NCBI GenBank assembly: GCA_903813345.2
Contig: CAIIXF020000003.1
Location: 27,545,248 to 27,609,247, forward strand
Reading direction: 5' to 3'
Length of the DNA: 64,000 nucleotides
Origin: Owenia fusiformis
Taxonomy: Eukaryota > Annelida > Polychaeta > Sabellida > Oweniidae
The translations under genes and the position numbers were made by a program. Numbering within the stretch: position 1 is the first letter of the stretch; each line of letters starts with the position of its first letter. Under the pieces are notes generated by a model. The model did no database searches and was not told the DNA's origin. It saw nothing but the letters and a program-made list of their open reading frames with translations. Shown in pieces: positions 23,546 to 34,252 of the stretch.

Positions 23546-24544
23546 AGCGGGCATGCTGGAAGTACTTAGTCACAGAGGCAAACAACATATTGTTGAGCTA
23601 TCCACGTTCCGAACTGATTTTAACATCAGCACTTCTAGTTCTTGAATTTTCGTAATATAAATCACGATGGTGAAGACTGTTTGACAAATGATGTAGAATT
23701 ACCATATTCTCGTCATTATAACCCTGCCTCTATGTGTGTAATCTAGCAGAATTATGGTATCAGCATCCATCAATTTCTGAGTGTTGACTGCTAAATTAAA
23801 TGGTACGTGGTCTACAAGATATAGTGTGGTCGAAATGCGATTGCGATTGGGAACGAATGCTACATAATAGCACTTGTCAACTTTCAGAATATTTAGGTGT
23901 ACCAAACCGAAACGGCGTTTTTAACTGAAACTGTGAAAGTTTATACTGTAAGTCTTGTAGTTTGTAACTACATTGCAGATCAACTTCAAATATGAAGACG
24001 AACGAGCCTCGGAAACTCCATTAGCAACGAACTCATTTGTTATTTTGATCGAAGTATTACTAGCATCTGAAAACTAGTACCAAAACTGGTTTTACCTCGA
24101 CGTTCAACTTGATTATGTTGCAAGGTAGGATTTACATTATTCTTAACCACAGTCAGAAATATATATAATATTATTCATAAAACTTACATATGGCTATGAA
24201 CCTGACATAACGGATACATGACCGAGTTTTTGTGCGTACATTTTTAACATGAAAGTTGACGTATAAATCTTTTATTTATTCAAATGTTTTTTATACCTTT
24301 CCTTAAGCAGCGGAAGATATCGTTGAACTGTAGTGCCTAAGCATGGTATATGAAAAAATGATTATACTCCAGAGTTTCAATGTCATATATGCCTGATATA
24401 GACCAAACATAAAAGCATTGCGTCAACTATAACGTAGTTTAATTCAATAAAAACTAAAAAATATCGAAATCGAGAGTTAACATCCGCCATTTGCGAAGGT
24501 TACGGTCGTTACCTCCGCTTGATACTGACCAACTGAGGCCTTTT
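23546..24544. other. no recognisable feature
   Basis: AT-rich sequence between the MITE at 23340-23541 and the retrotransposon remnant. No motif-bearing frame or clear repeat. Confidence 0.5.
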
Positions 24545-25275
24545 TGAGAATTTGGTTAGCTTTATAAGAGAAAATCTTAAACGAAGACTTTCTCAGGAAA
24601 GCAGACAATTTGAGGAAAAGGAGATCAGAGGGGAGGAAAACAAGGAGCTCATTCCAGTTTGTAGGTTATATCTTGGGTCAACCAAAATCTGGAGACTTGC
24701 AGTGCACAGAAGAAGAAATGAATGTAAGTGAAAGCAGCCCAATGCATATAGATTTAGGACAAAATGAGCTTTTCACAGACAAACAGATCCAGCTCGGTCT
24801 CTGGTACATGGTCCAAGTTGGCTTGCTTCAAAGATTTTCAAGAACTGTCCATTGCTAACTTTAAGACTGTCAAGAGTCATACAAGTTCTGCGGGCAAAGA
24901 AAGATATCCGTGATTCATGGCTGATAGCAGAGGGCTGCTTTGTTTCAAAAGAGAATTCTATTTCTCTCGACAGTTTAGAGAAATTTCCCCGTTAAGTAAC
25001 GAAGGCAAGATCTTCTGGACTGTAATACTAGTATAGTAGCCAAACGATTCACTAACTTTTTATGTTAACACCTCTGACTAGAAAGGAGGTACAACAGGCT
25101 TTTCTTGGTGTGTTGAACATACATCAGCTCTTACCAAGCTGGTCGGAGAGGCCAAGAAGGAGAAAAAAGGTGTTTCAGTGGTATGGCTGGATCTAGCAAT
25201 AAAGGCCAAACCTAATGTGCTCCATCAACTTATCTACACTGCGAAAGAACGAAGAACCAACAAAAACATCTAGAG
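24545..25275 (+). pseudogene. degenerate non-LTR retrotransposon reverse transcriptase, N-terminal and palm part
   Basis: Read in several frames, this strand gives recognisable pieces in the right order. First comes a pre-RT segment near 24655-24720 containing YILGQPKSGDLQCTEEEMN. Next is SWLIAEGCFVSKENS near 24920 (family pattern WxxxEGxxxPKE). Then follow GKIFWTV near 25006, GGTTGFSWCVEHTSALTKLV near 25087, and VVWLDLA near 25180. VVWLDLA is the RT motif A region with its catalytic Asp. Frameshifts are needed, and stop codons interrupt the reading near 24994, 25033 and 25078. After motif A the match decays at about 25275; motif C (YxDD-like) and the downstream part are absent. These motifs fit animal LINE-type elements seen in many marine invertebrates (from memory). 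It is dead, and its 3' part probably lies at 30764-31345. Confidence 0.82.
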
Positions 25276-25429
25276 GTTATGGTGACCAAAATATTTTTTG
25301 TAATGATTTTCGATTTTTTAAAAAATGTAGCAAAATCGCAGCAAATTGAAGGGAAAATGTGTTACACAGTACATGAAGTCAATTTCATATGTGAGGGGGC
25401 CTTTCATGTTGGGTACTATTTACTTCTAA
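25276..25429. other. short spacer between retrotransposon remnant and R copy 2
   Basis: Contains CATATGTGAGGGGGCCTTTC near 25388, which is the complement of the R-module terminus (GGCCCCCTCACATATG). An R-type end is therefore present here too, in opposite orientation to the one at 25880. Confidence 0.5.
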
Positions 25430-25893
25430 AAATCTTCTCCTAAAAATATTTAAGAGGGGGGGGGTAGCCCCTGAAAGTTCTCTTAAAGACGTGTAGCCTA
25501 ACCTCCCTAATAACATCAAGGCGTGATGCGAGGAGTACGAACATACAAAATAAGGGATCATTCTAGATCGTAATAATACAGTCAACGTATGCATTAACGA
25601 AATTTATAAATGAAATCACCTTCAATATGACATCTTCACGCTTGAACCTGAGAAGAGCCATAAAAACTTGAATATAAATTAGATTATACAACATATTTGC
25701 AAATGTTTTTGACAGATTTCGTGCGAACATGACCTTAAAATAGACTTTATCAATGATAGAACTTCATCCTAGTATAGATGAAGTCATTTCGTCATAACCT
25801 GAGTTGGGATGACATATGTATTGGGGATAAAGCAATTGTAGAAATAAGATGAAAAGTGTCATGATTTTTTTGTATTTAAGGCCTCCTCAAATA
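25430..25893 (+). repeat. family R copy 2, left segment
   Basis: Matches 22490-22845 block by block: the G-rich tract, GACGTGTAGCCTAACCT, AACCTGAGAAGAGCC, GCAAATGTTTTTGACAGATT, CCTTAAAATAGA, AACTTCATC and the GGCCTCCTCAAATATA terminus. It carries about 100 bp of extra sequence near 25555-25630. The copy is cut here by the 1.27-kb tandem array and resumes at 28905. Confidence 0.75.
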
Positions 25894-26368
25894 TAAGGTA
25901 TGAGGTTCCATATCCATCCGCCAAAAGGTATGACCCCTATATAGTCCATTTAAAAACTCGTGGTATTGTTCTAAATAACGCCATAGTTGGCTTCTAGGGT
26001 ACCTAGTATGCCACTATTTGGTATCAAAATAAAGAGGAGGAGTTCAACTTTCATTTGAATTACGAAAATAGCGATGTAGGTCAAAAATAGTACCGACGTG
26101 AGCATGTTTACTACGCGTTTGCCCATCATATCAGAATTGAGGAAGTGGTAGCAAACGCGAGTCACAATAAATGGACGCTGATATCTCAAAAAGTAACCTG
26201 ACTCCCTATAATTTGATGTAGATCAATCGAACCCCTATATGAACAGGTACATTTTGATATATAACACTATGGGGGGTAAGCGTTTTATAGTTGGTCACGA
26301 ACGCCATATGTGCAAAGTATTGTTATGAATTTTCGAATTTGGTGTTGGATTACGGTACTCATACCTTA
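25894..26368. mobile_element. 475-bp TIR module, copy 1 (TAAGGTATGAG...CTCATACCTTA)
   Basis: The module begins TAAGGTATGAG and ends CTCATACCTTA, an 11-bp perfect terminal inverted repeat. TA at both ends is consistent with a TA-inserting element with AGGTATGAG termini. In copies 1 and 2 it is followed by the same 785-bp spacer (26369-27153 and 27636-28420). The third copy ends exactly at the module terminus, so module and array boundaries coincide. No convincing coding potential. Confidence 0.65.
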
Positions 26369-27153
26369 ATATGAGGCCTAAAATTGTCTGCTAGTTGGCC
26401 AGAGACCAATATTCTAGCAGAATTTGAGAACAGAATCGATTTTTTTCGTTCTGCGTAGGGCAAACAATGATTTGAAATCACTTTCAACCATTCTGTGAGT
26501 ATAAGAATGGTCATAAGAGGCCCGTGGAGGGTCTGGAATGAAAGAAAGCCCTCTGAAATTCCGTCAAAATTGCAGGTTATTTCTTCATTTTTTGCTAAAA
26601 TTACATGATTTTCAGGGCCCATGTCTCAGTGAAATTGCTACAATGTAGCGATTTTTCATTTTTACAGGCTAGATACACGTGTCAGGTCGACAGAAACAGT
26701 AAGCATGTGTGATTTTTAAATTGCTACATTGTAGCAATATTTATTTCAAAATACAGGTGTGAGGGAAACTGCAATTTAGTTAGATTTGGGCGAAAATGGC
26801 CAAATTTCAGTCAAAATCCTCGGGACACAAGGCCTTTGTCTTAGATTTAGTCAATGATGCAACTCTTAGTAGAAGGTGTGCCATATAGGGAATGAAAGCT
26901 GTTTGTCAGACGTATCATTTTCTTCAATAAACTCCGAGATAGTCAGGTTAGATTTGTGACGTCACAGTGGCAAAGTTAGACTAGCATATTTAGACGTATT
27001 TGGGGTAGGGCAAATTAACCCTTTCTAGCCTAAATGGATAAATTTTTCACATATTCAGCCAGTTCCGACGTTTTTATGCATTTTTGAACTAGAAATGATA
27101 TTTTCTGCCAAAAAAAGTTGCAGAGACAAAAATCAGTGTGATGTCATAACACA

Positions 27154-27635
27154 TTAAGGTACATGTATGAGGTTCCATATCCATCCGCCAAAAGGTATGA
27201 CCCCTATATAGTCCATTTAAAAACTCGTGGTATTGTTCTAAATAACGCCATAGTTGGCTTCTAGGGTACCTAGTATGCCACTATTTGGTATCAAAATAAA
27301 GAGGAGGAGTTCAACTTTCATTTGAATTACGAAAATAGCGATGTAGGTCAAAAATAGTACCGACGTGAGCATGTTTACTACGCGTTTGCCCATCATATCA
27401 GAATTGAGGAAGTGGTAGCAAACGCGAGTCACAATAAATGGACGCTGATATCTCAAAAAGTAACCTGACTCCCTATAATTTGATGTAGATCAATCGAACC
27501 CCTATATGAACAGGTACATTTTGATATATAACACTATGGGGGGTAAGCGTTTTATAGTTGGTCACGAACGCCATATGTGCAAAGTATTGTTATGAATTTT
27601 CGAATTTGGTGTTGGATTACGGTACTCATACCTTA
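27154..27635. mobile_element. TIR module, copy 2
   Basis: Same module as 25894-26368, with the left end altered to TAAGGTACATGTATGAG by a 5-bp gain. Right end CTCATACCTTA is intact. Confidence 0.65.
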
Positions 27636-28420
27636 ATATGAGGCCTAAAATTGTCTGCTAGTTGGCCAGAGACCAATATTCTAGCAGAATTTGAGAACAG
27701 AATCGATTTTTTCGTTCTGCGTAGGGCAAACAATGATTTGAAATCACTTTCAACCATTCTGTGAGTATAAGAATGGTCATAAGAGGCCCGTGGAGGGTCT
27801 GGAATGAAAGAAAGCCCTCTGAAATTCCGTCAAAATTGCAGGTTATTTCTTCATTTTTTGCTAAAATTACATGATTTTCAGGGCCCATGTCTCAGTGAAA
27901 TTGCTACAATGTAGCGATTTTTCATTTTTACAGGCTAGATACACGTGTCAGGTCGACAGAAACAGTAAGCATGTGTGATTTTTAAATTGCTACATTGTAG
28001 CAATATTTATTTCAAAATACAGGTGTGAGGGAAACTGCAATTTAGTTAGATTTGGGCGAAAATGGCCAAATTTCAGTCAAAATCCTCGGGACACAAGGCC
28101 TTTGTCTTAGATTTAGTCAATGATGCAACTCTTAGTAGAAGGTGTGCCATATAGGGAATGAAAGCTGTTTGTCAGACGTATCATTTTCTTCAATAAACTC
28201 CGAGATAGTCAGGTTAGATTTGTGACGTCACAGTGGCAAAGTTAGACTAGCATATTTAGACGTATTTGGGGTAGGGCAAATTAACCCTTTCTAGCCTAAA
28301 TGGATAAATTTTTCACATATTCAGCCAGTTCCGACGTTTTTATGCATTTTTGAACTAGAAATGATATTTTCTGCCAAAAAAAGTTGCAGAGACAAAAATC
28401 AGTGTGATGTCATAACACAT

Positions 28421-28901
28421 TAAGGTACATGTATGAGGTTCCATATCCATCCGCCAAAAGGTATGACCCCTATATAGTCCATTTAAAAACTCGTGGTATT
28501 GTTCTAAATAACGCCATAGTTGGCTTCTAGGGTACCTAGTATGCCACTATTTGGTATCAAAATAAAGAGGAGGAGTTCAACTTTCATTTGAATTACGAAA
28601 ATAGCGATGTAGGTCAAAAATAGTACCGACGTGAGCATGTTTACTACGCGTTTGCCCATCATATCAGAATTGAGGAAGTGGTAGCAAACGCGAGTCACAA
28701 TAAATGGACGCTGATATCTCAAAAAGTAACCTGACTCCCTATAATTTGATGTAGATCAATCGAACCCCTATATGAACAGGTACATTTTGATATATAACAC
28801 TATGGAGGTTAAGCGTTTTATAGTTGGTCACGAACGCCATATGTGCAAAGTATTGTTATGAATTTTCGAATTTGGTGTTGGATTACGGTACTCATACCTT
28901 A
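28421..28901. mobile_element. TIR module, copy 3 (array terminates at its right end)
   Basis: Same as copy 2, with a small difference near 28805 (GGAGGTTAAG instead of GGGGGGTAAG). The sequence leaves the tandem unit exactly after CTCATACCTTA and returns to family R. Confidence 0.65.
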
Positions 28902-28904
28902 AAT

Positions 28905-29100
28905 GAAAACCCCCGACGTCAACGTGCGTGTACTGGCGAATAGGGCTTGAGTAAAATTCATCACCATTAGTATATGTACTACTATTTCTAAAAGCTTCGG
29001 ACGGTTTCGGAAGCATGCGCAAAGTTACGCTTTGCTTCGCACGTTCCCGAATCGCAAGAAGTGACAGTTTACAAAATTCGCAAGGCTGCGTTTAGTAGTA
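28905..29100 (+). repeat. family R copy 2, middle segment
   Basis: Matches 22850-23060: TTGAGTAAAATTCATCACCA, then AAGCTTCGGACGGTTTCGGA, GCGCAAAGTTACGCTTTGCT, GTTCCCGAATCGC and TTCGCAAGGCTGCGTTTAGT. It is cut again at about 29100. Confidence 0.75.
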
Positions 29101-30049
29101 TGGAATGTTTGCTGCTTCAATATTGGTATCTACTATGTATTCGTACATTGAACTGCTGTATTTGTTAAATGCACATTTATGTTCGTAACTTGAGTATTTG
29201 TATTCGTTGTTTGTATTTTCTGTTCGTTTATCTAATTTGTTTCGTTAAAATGTATATGTATCTGTTTTTCCTGAAATACATTCAAAAGTCCTTTAAAGCA
29301 TTTGTAAGTGGCACATTGTACATCCATAAACAAATAAATTGAGTTCATATTATACTTTTATCCTTGTTTCTGCAAATACATTAGTAATGTCAAATTTATC
29401 AATTAATGAGTACTATTATTTTTTAATTGTCGAAATAATTTTCGTAACAAGGAAATATGTTTTCGTAAAAGTGCATGTATTGTTCGTAAATTGCTCTTAT
29501 ATATTCGTTTTTCATTGGTTCATTGAGAACACGTGATCATTCTCAACGACAAATGGTGAAGACATGGTCAAAAGTATCACTCCCTCCCCCACACATACCT
29601 TAATCACGTTACGTATGCCTCGAGACTTGCAGTTTATATTCATTAACTCACATATGTATTCGTAAACTCACCTTTATATTCGTAATTTTTCATCTTATTA
29701 TTCGCTAATGTACGAATGTTTCTTAGCTTTCTGCAATAATTCATGGGTAATATGCAAGGTTATTATTCGTAAAAATACATTTCTTCGATAAGATAACAGG
29801 CAACTTTTTTGAAATTTACAAGCTGTAGTTGGCGAATAATAAATTGTTAGATGGAAATGTTTCTAGTCCTTACTAACATAAAATGCATCCGATTTAGGAT
29901 ATATTTGTCTCTTTGATACATCATATATCGTACACTGTATGTTTTTGTAATTTATGCATTTTATTTGTAAATGTTACATAAATATTCGTACTATAAGGGA
30001 ATCTATTACAGACGAATAATGAAGCAGTTATGACGCTAAGTTTCGTTCT
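29101..30049. other. 949-bp segment rich in TTCGTAA words, inserted within family R
   Basis: Absent from R copy 1, where the flanks (CTGCGTTTAGT and TATGAGAGAGGGCCTTT) are nearly adjacent. The word NTTCGTAA or a one-base variant recurs about fourteen times, mostly as ATTCGTAA, TTTCGTAA and GTTCGTAA, in both halves of the segment. It is otherwise AT-rich and non-coding (one weak 65-codon frame). Whether it is a mobile element in its own right is unknown. No terminal repeats were fixed beyond TAGTA-like words at each junction. Confidence 0.55.
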
Positions 30050-30320
30050 ACTATATGTGAGGAGGTCTTTAATGAACGGGTGTCACAAGGCATCCACATT
30101 ATCCTTTGGGGATGTTTGAGAAATGTTTAAATAATACTGTTATAAAATGATCCCTTTTCGGAAAATCACTTTTTCCAATAATTGGACAATTCAACTTCCG
30201 AGGTAAAAAATGCAAAAGAAATTAAATTGGGAAACGGATTCGGGAAATAGTGTCCAATATCATCGGCGTGTCTTGTTTAAGGGGTGTGAACAGCGAGGCT
30301 AATAGTGGAAGTCTATATTG
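30050..30320 (+). repeat. family R copy 2, right segment
   Basis: Begins TATGTGAGGAGGTCTTTAAT and matches 23069-23320: GGGGTGTCA or CGGGTGTCA, GGATGTTT, AAAATGATCCCTTTTCGGA, ATAATTGGACAATTC, AAGAAATTAAATTG and GGGAAATAGTGTCCAA. This completes the split copy. Confidence 0.75.
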
Positions 30321-30763
30321 GAGCACGGTGAATATGACTCTGGTTACTCAGCGCGATAAAGGTACACGTAATTGATATGCTCTTAACTGGAAGCTCACTC
30401 TCAATGGGGTCATATATCATTGTGACTGATTTCCTTAGCTAAATAGTGACAAGGTTGCATATGTATTGCCTTGTATGTTGTATCCAAGAGAAACAAGAAA
30501 TACTTCCCTTTGTGACGATAGGCACATAAGCAAACAGCAATTTTACTATATGCACACCATTAGCAAAAACCTAATCAAATGTCTTGGAAATTGTTTCAGT
30601 GACCACACCTTAATGACAAGACTCACATATACTAGACAAATACACTATGTCAATTAACAATCTGAATGAAAAATAGACAAGACACGATCCATGACCTGGT
30701 AAGGTTAAGATCTAGTGGTTCCAGTATGGAATCATTCCTAGGTTAAATTGACCAATCAACATG

Positions 30764-31345
30764 TATGACTTTTCCATGTCCACAACCGAGACTTTAGAAA
30801 GAATAGCTAGCAAGTTCAAGGAAATCCTAAAGTTCTTGCTCTGTCAACCACTTCATCTCTAGCTGCAATTTCAACCTCCTCCATAGTAAAAGAGTTTAAA
30901 GTTACCAAAGTTCGACAAGCGATGCTACTCAGTGATTCTAAAGATGCAACAGCTAGATCAACTGAAGCCATGACTCCTTCATAGGAGGAAATGGTCTGCC
31001 CAATTAGTTATCGCTAAAGCAGACTCAGACACACAGCGATATTTTGGAGCTGTTGTAGAAGGCCTAAAATGACTTTGGAGTTACGGGAGGTCCCATGGTC
31101 AAAAGCAGATCAGAGAATCAGAGATCATAAAGAAAGATGGTAACGTTGGCAATAAGAAAGACTGAGGACGAAGTCAGACTAGTCAAGGCGACAGGAATAA
31201 GGAAGCAGGGACCCGGGTGCATGGCTCAACACCATCCAAACTTTCACTCTGGGGTTTGATCGACGACCAAATATGTACTCTGCCTAGATCAGCCAGTTTC
31301 TCTAAAGCATATTTTGAGCTCTTGTTGCCCTCGAAGAACACCAAT
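30764..31345 (+). pseudogene. degenerate non-LTR retrotransposon, C-terminal part
   Basis: The translated pieces fall in the order expected downstream of the RT palm in the same LINE family as 24545-25275. They are TLERIASKFKEIL near 30790, VKEFKVTKVRQAMLLSDSKD near 30888-30950, RKWSAQLVIAKADSDTQ near 30988, and TPSKLSLWGLIDDQICTL near 31226. SLKHILSSC near 31302 follows after a frameshift. Together TPSxLxxWG, CxL and HILSSC mark the Cys/His-containing C-terminal region of such proteins. At least three frame changes and several stops make it a pseudogene. Between the fragments the RT motif C region is missing, and the R copy 2 complex lies there. One interrupted LINE copy with a deletion, or two independent fragments, would both fit. 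Confidence 0.78.
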
Positions 31346-33606
31346 ATACTTGGAGGCATGGTTGTCGTTTATTTATTTCATGACGTTACACAAACAACGA
31401 CGCGTTTACCGTTATTTTTTGTCTTATTTGATTTTAATATATTTCATCACAAATTCACGTCAGATACATCTTCGGATAATCTTGCAATGACAAGAACAGT
31501 AAGATGGCAATCAATAGGCAAACTCACAGCTATCTCTAGAAGCGACTGAGATAATCGACTTTTCGCAACAAATGCGAGTCCTATACAGCACATTAATCGA
31601 GTAATTGAAAGCTATTATCCAACGTCTATTTCAAAGGTCAGGAGAACGACAATTTCAAATTCAAGGCTAGAACAGTTTGGAGTGTAGCTAAATGTTTAAT
31701 TTTCTAATCCAATACACTATTGCTCGATCAACTTTTACTAAAAAATATTGATTCTGGCATTTTGCAATTGACACTTTAAAAGTGAAGTCTAAATGTAATG
31801 ATGGTTGATTACTCTGCCTTTGACTCAATTTACTCCTCACTTATTTTTGGATCCCGCCTACGTCTCGGATGGACTTTTGATTTGAAGTGGCCATTTTGTT
31901 CAGAAAGTGGTGATAACGTTGCGACAGTGACATTAACGATCTATTTTGGTACACACAATTTTAGGGAGATCGTAACCATAATGAGCACATTTCCTGTGTC
32001 ATTATCTATCAACACATTATAAATTATACTTCAAAGGAGATCATTCACTGATTTCGTCAAGGCATGGTCAGGATATTATTACAAATTGGAACTGATTGAG
32101 TAAAAGTATTAATATACCGGTGTGAGCGTGTAAATTGAAATTATTTTGTAACTTCAAGGTTAAATACGCAAACCATGTCCTTAACCGAGAGGGAGTGATT
32201 TAGATTGAAATAAATGATAGAAAAATCTTAAGATACAATTATTACTGACCGTACGGACGCTAAAATTCACCATATGCCACCAGATCTCCTCGATTAAATA
32301 AGTCCCACAGTTGGGCCCACCCCAAGGTTAATGCTGTTTTGATATTTTGAATGGCTTCAACCATGTTAGTAAAAGATTTAAGCCAAGATCAATGGTGTAT
32401 TGATAGTCTGTAGCAGGATGTTTTGTACCTTGCTATACAATCCTATCAAAATGAATTACGCCGTGAAATTAAAAATAAGTTTGTCAAAGGTGAGAATTAA
32501 TCTTTACAAAGGTTTGCAATAAAAATCGTTGCCTGACAGAATTTCATGATTGGTTCTTTTATTAGTCTTACCCCACGGGATATCAGACAAATGAGGTATG
32601 TCTAGCAGCTCGCGATCGAGTAAGTTACCAGGCCTGTTTTGATTGGGAGGGGGAGTTAAGCAGTGAAATGAAAAGGAAGGCGTTGCCGAAGCAGCATGAT
32701 AAAGGCGCAATGCGTTCGATGATTTAAAGGACACGCAATTTGAGGTCCCGAGAACATCAATTCTACAAAAGATTATATAACCCAGGGGAACTTTCAAAAT
32801 TCTCCAAAAGACAATTATCCCACGTACTGCAAGAATTATCCAAAAGTTCAAAGTAACATGGACAAGAGAATCCTCCGAAAATAAACTCCCCGGAGAACTT
32901 CGAGAACCTTAATAGGGTGGAGCGCTTGTCCCTGGACATTATCCCATGATGTCCGGGGGGGCAACAGCGGAGATCAAGTTGTGACTAAGCGGAAAAAGCC
33001 GAACATGTCCCATTGGTGTATGGGTAGCTTAATGGCACTATTCCATAATAATTTAGTCCCTTTAAAACGTTGATAATCTCAGAGAGCCATAATTATCGAG
33101 TTACACGACCTTTTAAAAACGCAATATCGCTACAACATCCGCCTCGCTGAACAGTAAATCAACATTTTGTACTATGATATGTAATAAATAAGGTGTTTTA
33201 TCATTTCTCTGATCTAATATTTGCATATTCCCAGTTTCTGAGTTAAGTATAATATCCCAATTTAATTTTCTTCGAGATTATCCAATGCTGACAGATATGT
33301 GTCAATTGAAGATATGTCAATCGATTTAAATGAGTTAAAAAGTATGATTAATGGATTGTTAGACTAATCAATGGCGCTAACTTGGTAGTTGATTCTATGA
33401 AAAGGTCCCATACTGTATTTGGTACTGAGTGGTGTAAACACTAAAATGTAAACACTAAACGCTAAAATTAACTAGTGATTATTGGATGGTGACGAATTGG
33501 TTTTTATGTGAGGGGTTGTGTAACGGCAAAACATTGCTCTCGATTTCCAGTAACGCGCATCATTTGAATAGGTGGGTTGACAAATATATTGCATTTGTCG
33601 TATATA
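31346..33606. other. no supportable gene
   Basis: The open frames here, including 31798-32022 plus and 32504-32851 minus, have no recognisable motif. At 32876-33030 the plus strand has a relatively GC-rich patch (GCGCTTGTCCCTGGACATTA, then a CCGGGGGGGCAACAGCGGAG run) unlike its surroundings. It could be another retroelement scrap, but I could not tie it to a family. Confidence 0.45.
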
Positions 33607-33608
33607 TA

Positions 33609-34215
33609 TATAGGGTGTCAAATAAGTCCCGTCCCCCCGCTACAGCTAAAATCTTAACAGACGGTACCTGGTGTGATATACCATTGGAAAGATCATCCAA
33701 AGTTATGTTAACTTACCAACTCTCAAGTATTTTGGATGAAATTTACTTCTATTTTTATGATGTATTTTATAGTTAACGTGCCCTCCTTTAAGTAGCTTTT
33801 CTGCATCAAAATGACAAGGATATGACCTCAGAAATACGTCAAAAAGTTGATATCTTTCGCATTCCACCTGTTAGAAAAAGGTTTTCAGCACTTACCTTGC
33901 ACCTCTATTTTCTACACATCTAACCCTATCCAGAAATTGGTTTAATTAATCGCTATAAACATATTAAGTCATCTTTTGGTCCCTTGACCTTTCTTATACC
34001 AGATTCTTAAAATCCTGCCAAATTGCCATGTTTCTAGGCATATGGTCACCTCAATTGATACAATGTAAAAAATTTTGAGATTGATTGACATGTGTCGGAT
34101 ATATGCCAATCAACGTAACTTTGGAAGACCTTTCCAATGATATGTCACACTTGGTACCAAATATCTTGGTTTTGGCTGTAGAGGGGGGGGGGGACGGGAC
34201 TTATTTGACACCCTG
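33609..34215. mobile_element. 607-bp Tc1/mariner-type MITE, TA flanks, about 105-bp TIRs
   Basis: The left end TAGGGTGTCAAATAAGTCCC and the right end GGGACTTATTTGACACCCTG are reverse complements apart from the outermost base. They are bordered by TA (33607-33608 and 34216-34217). The arms continue inward through GCTACAGC/GGCTGTAG, GGTACC, ATACCATTGGAAAG-like and CCAAAGTTA/TAACTTTGG. There is no transposase frame. Ends of the CAGGGTGTC type with TA duplication are characteristic of Tc1/mariner derivatives. Confidence 0.88.
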
Positions 34216-34221
34216 TATATA

Positions 34222-34252
34222 CAGGGTGGGCCAAAAAAAGTTCACCCTTTTT
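34222..34252 (+). mobile_element. solitary Tc1/mariner-type end, CAGGGTGGGCCAAAAAAAG
   Basis: Starts six bases after the right end of the 33609-34215 element, directly after a TA. It resembles mariner-type termini, but no reverse-complement partner was found within several kilobases. It is probably a 3'-truncated copy or a decayed element whose second end is lost. Confidence 0.4.

Larger units (their letters stand above)
25894..28901 (+). repeat. about 1,267-bp tandem repeat, 2.4 nearly identical copies
   Basis: Copies begin at 25894, 27154 and 28421; the third stops at 28901. Copies 1 and 2 are almost base-for-base identical over more than 1.2 kb. They differ mainly by one T in a homopolymer (near 26440 versus 27705) and by a 5-bp ACATG gain at the second and third junctions. 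The three minus-strand 72-codon frames starting with MRYQRP are the same sequence in each copy and have no recognisable domain. Each full unit also holds the inverted pair ATTGCTACAATGTAGC and GCTACATTGTAGCAAT. Near-identity implies recent amplification, or an assembly artefact. Confidence 0.95.

Noticed and set aside
25971-28722. Three identical 72-codon minus-strand frames (MRYQRPFIVTRV...)
   Set aside because: They are the same non-coding stretch in each copy of the 1.27-kb tandem repeat. No domain, and identity is due to recent duplication, not selection.
32876-33030. GC-richer patch as a possible retroelement leader
   Set aside because: Plus-strand pieces look vaguely protein-like but are interrupted, and I cannot tie them to any family.
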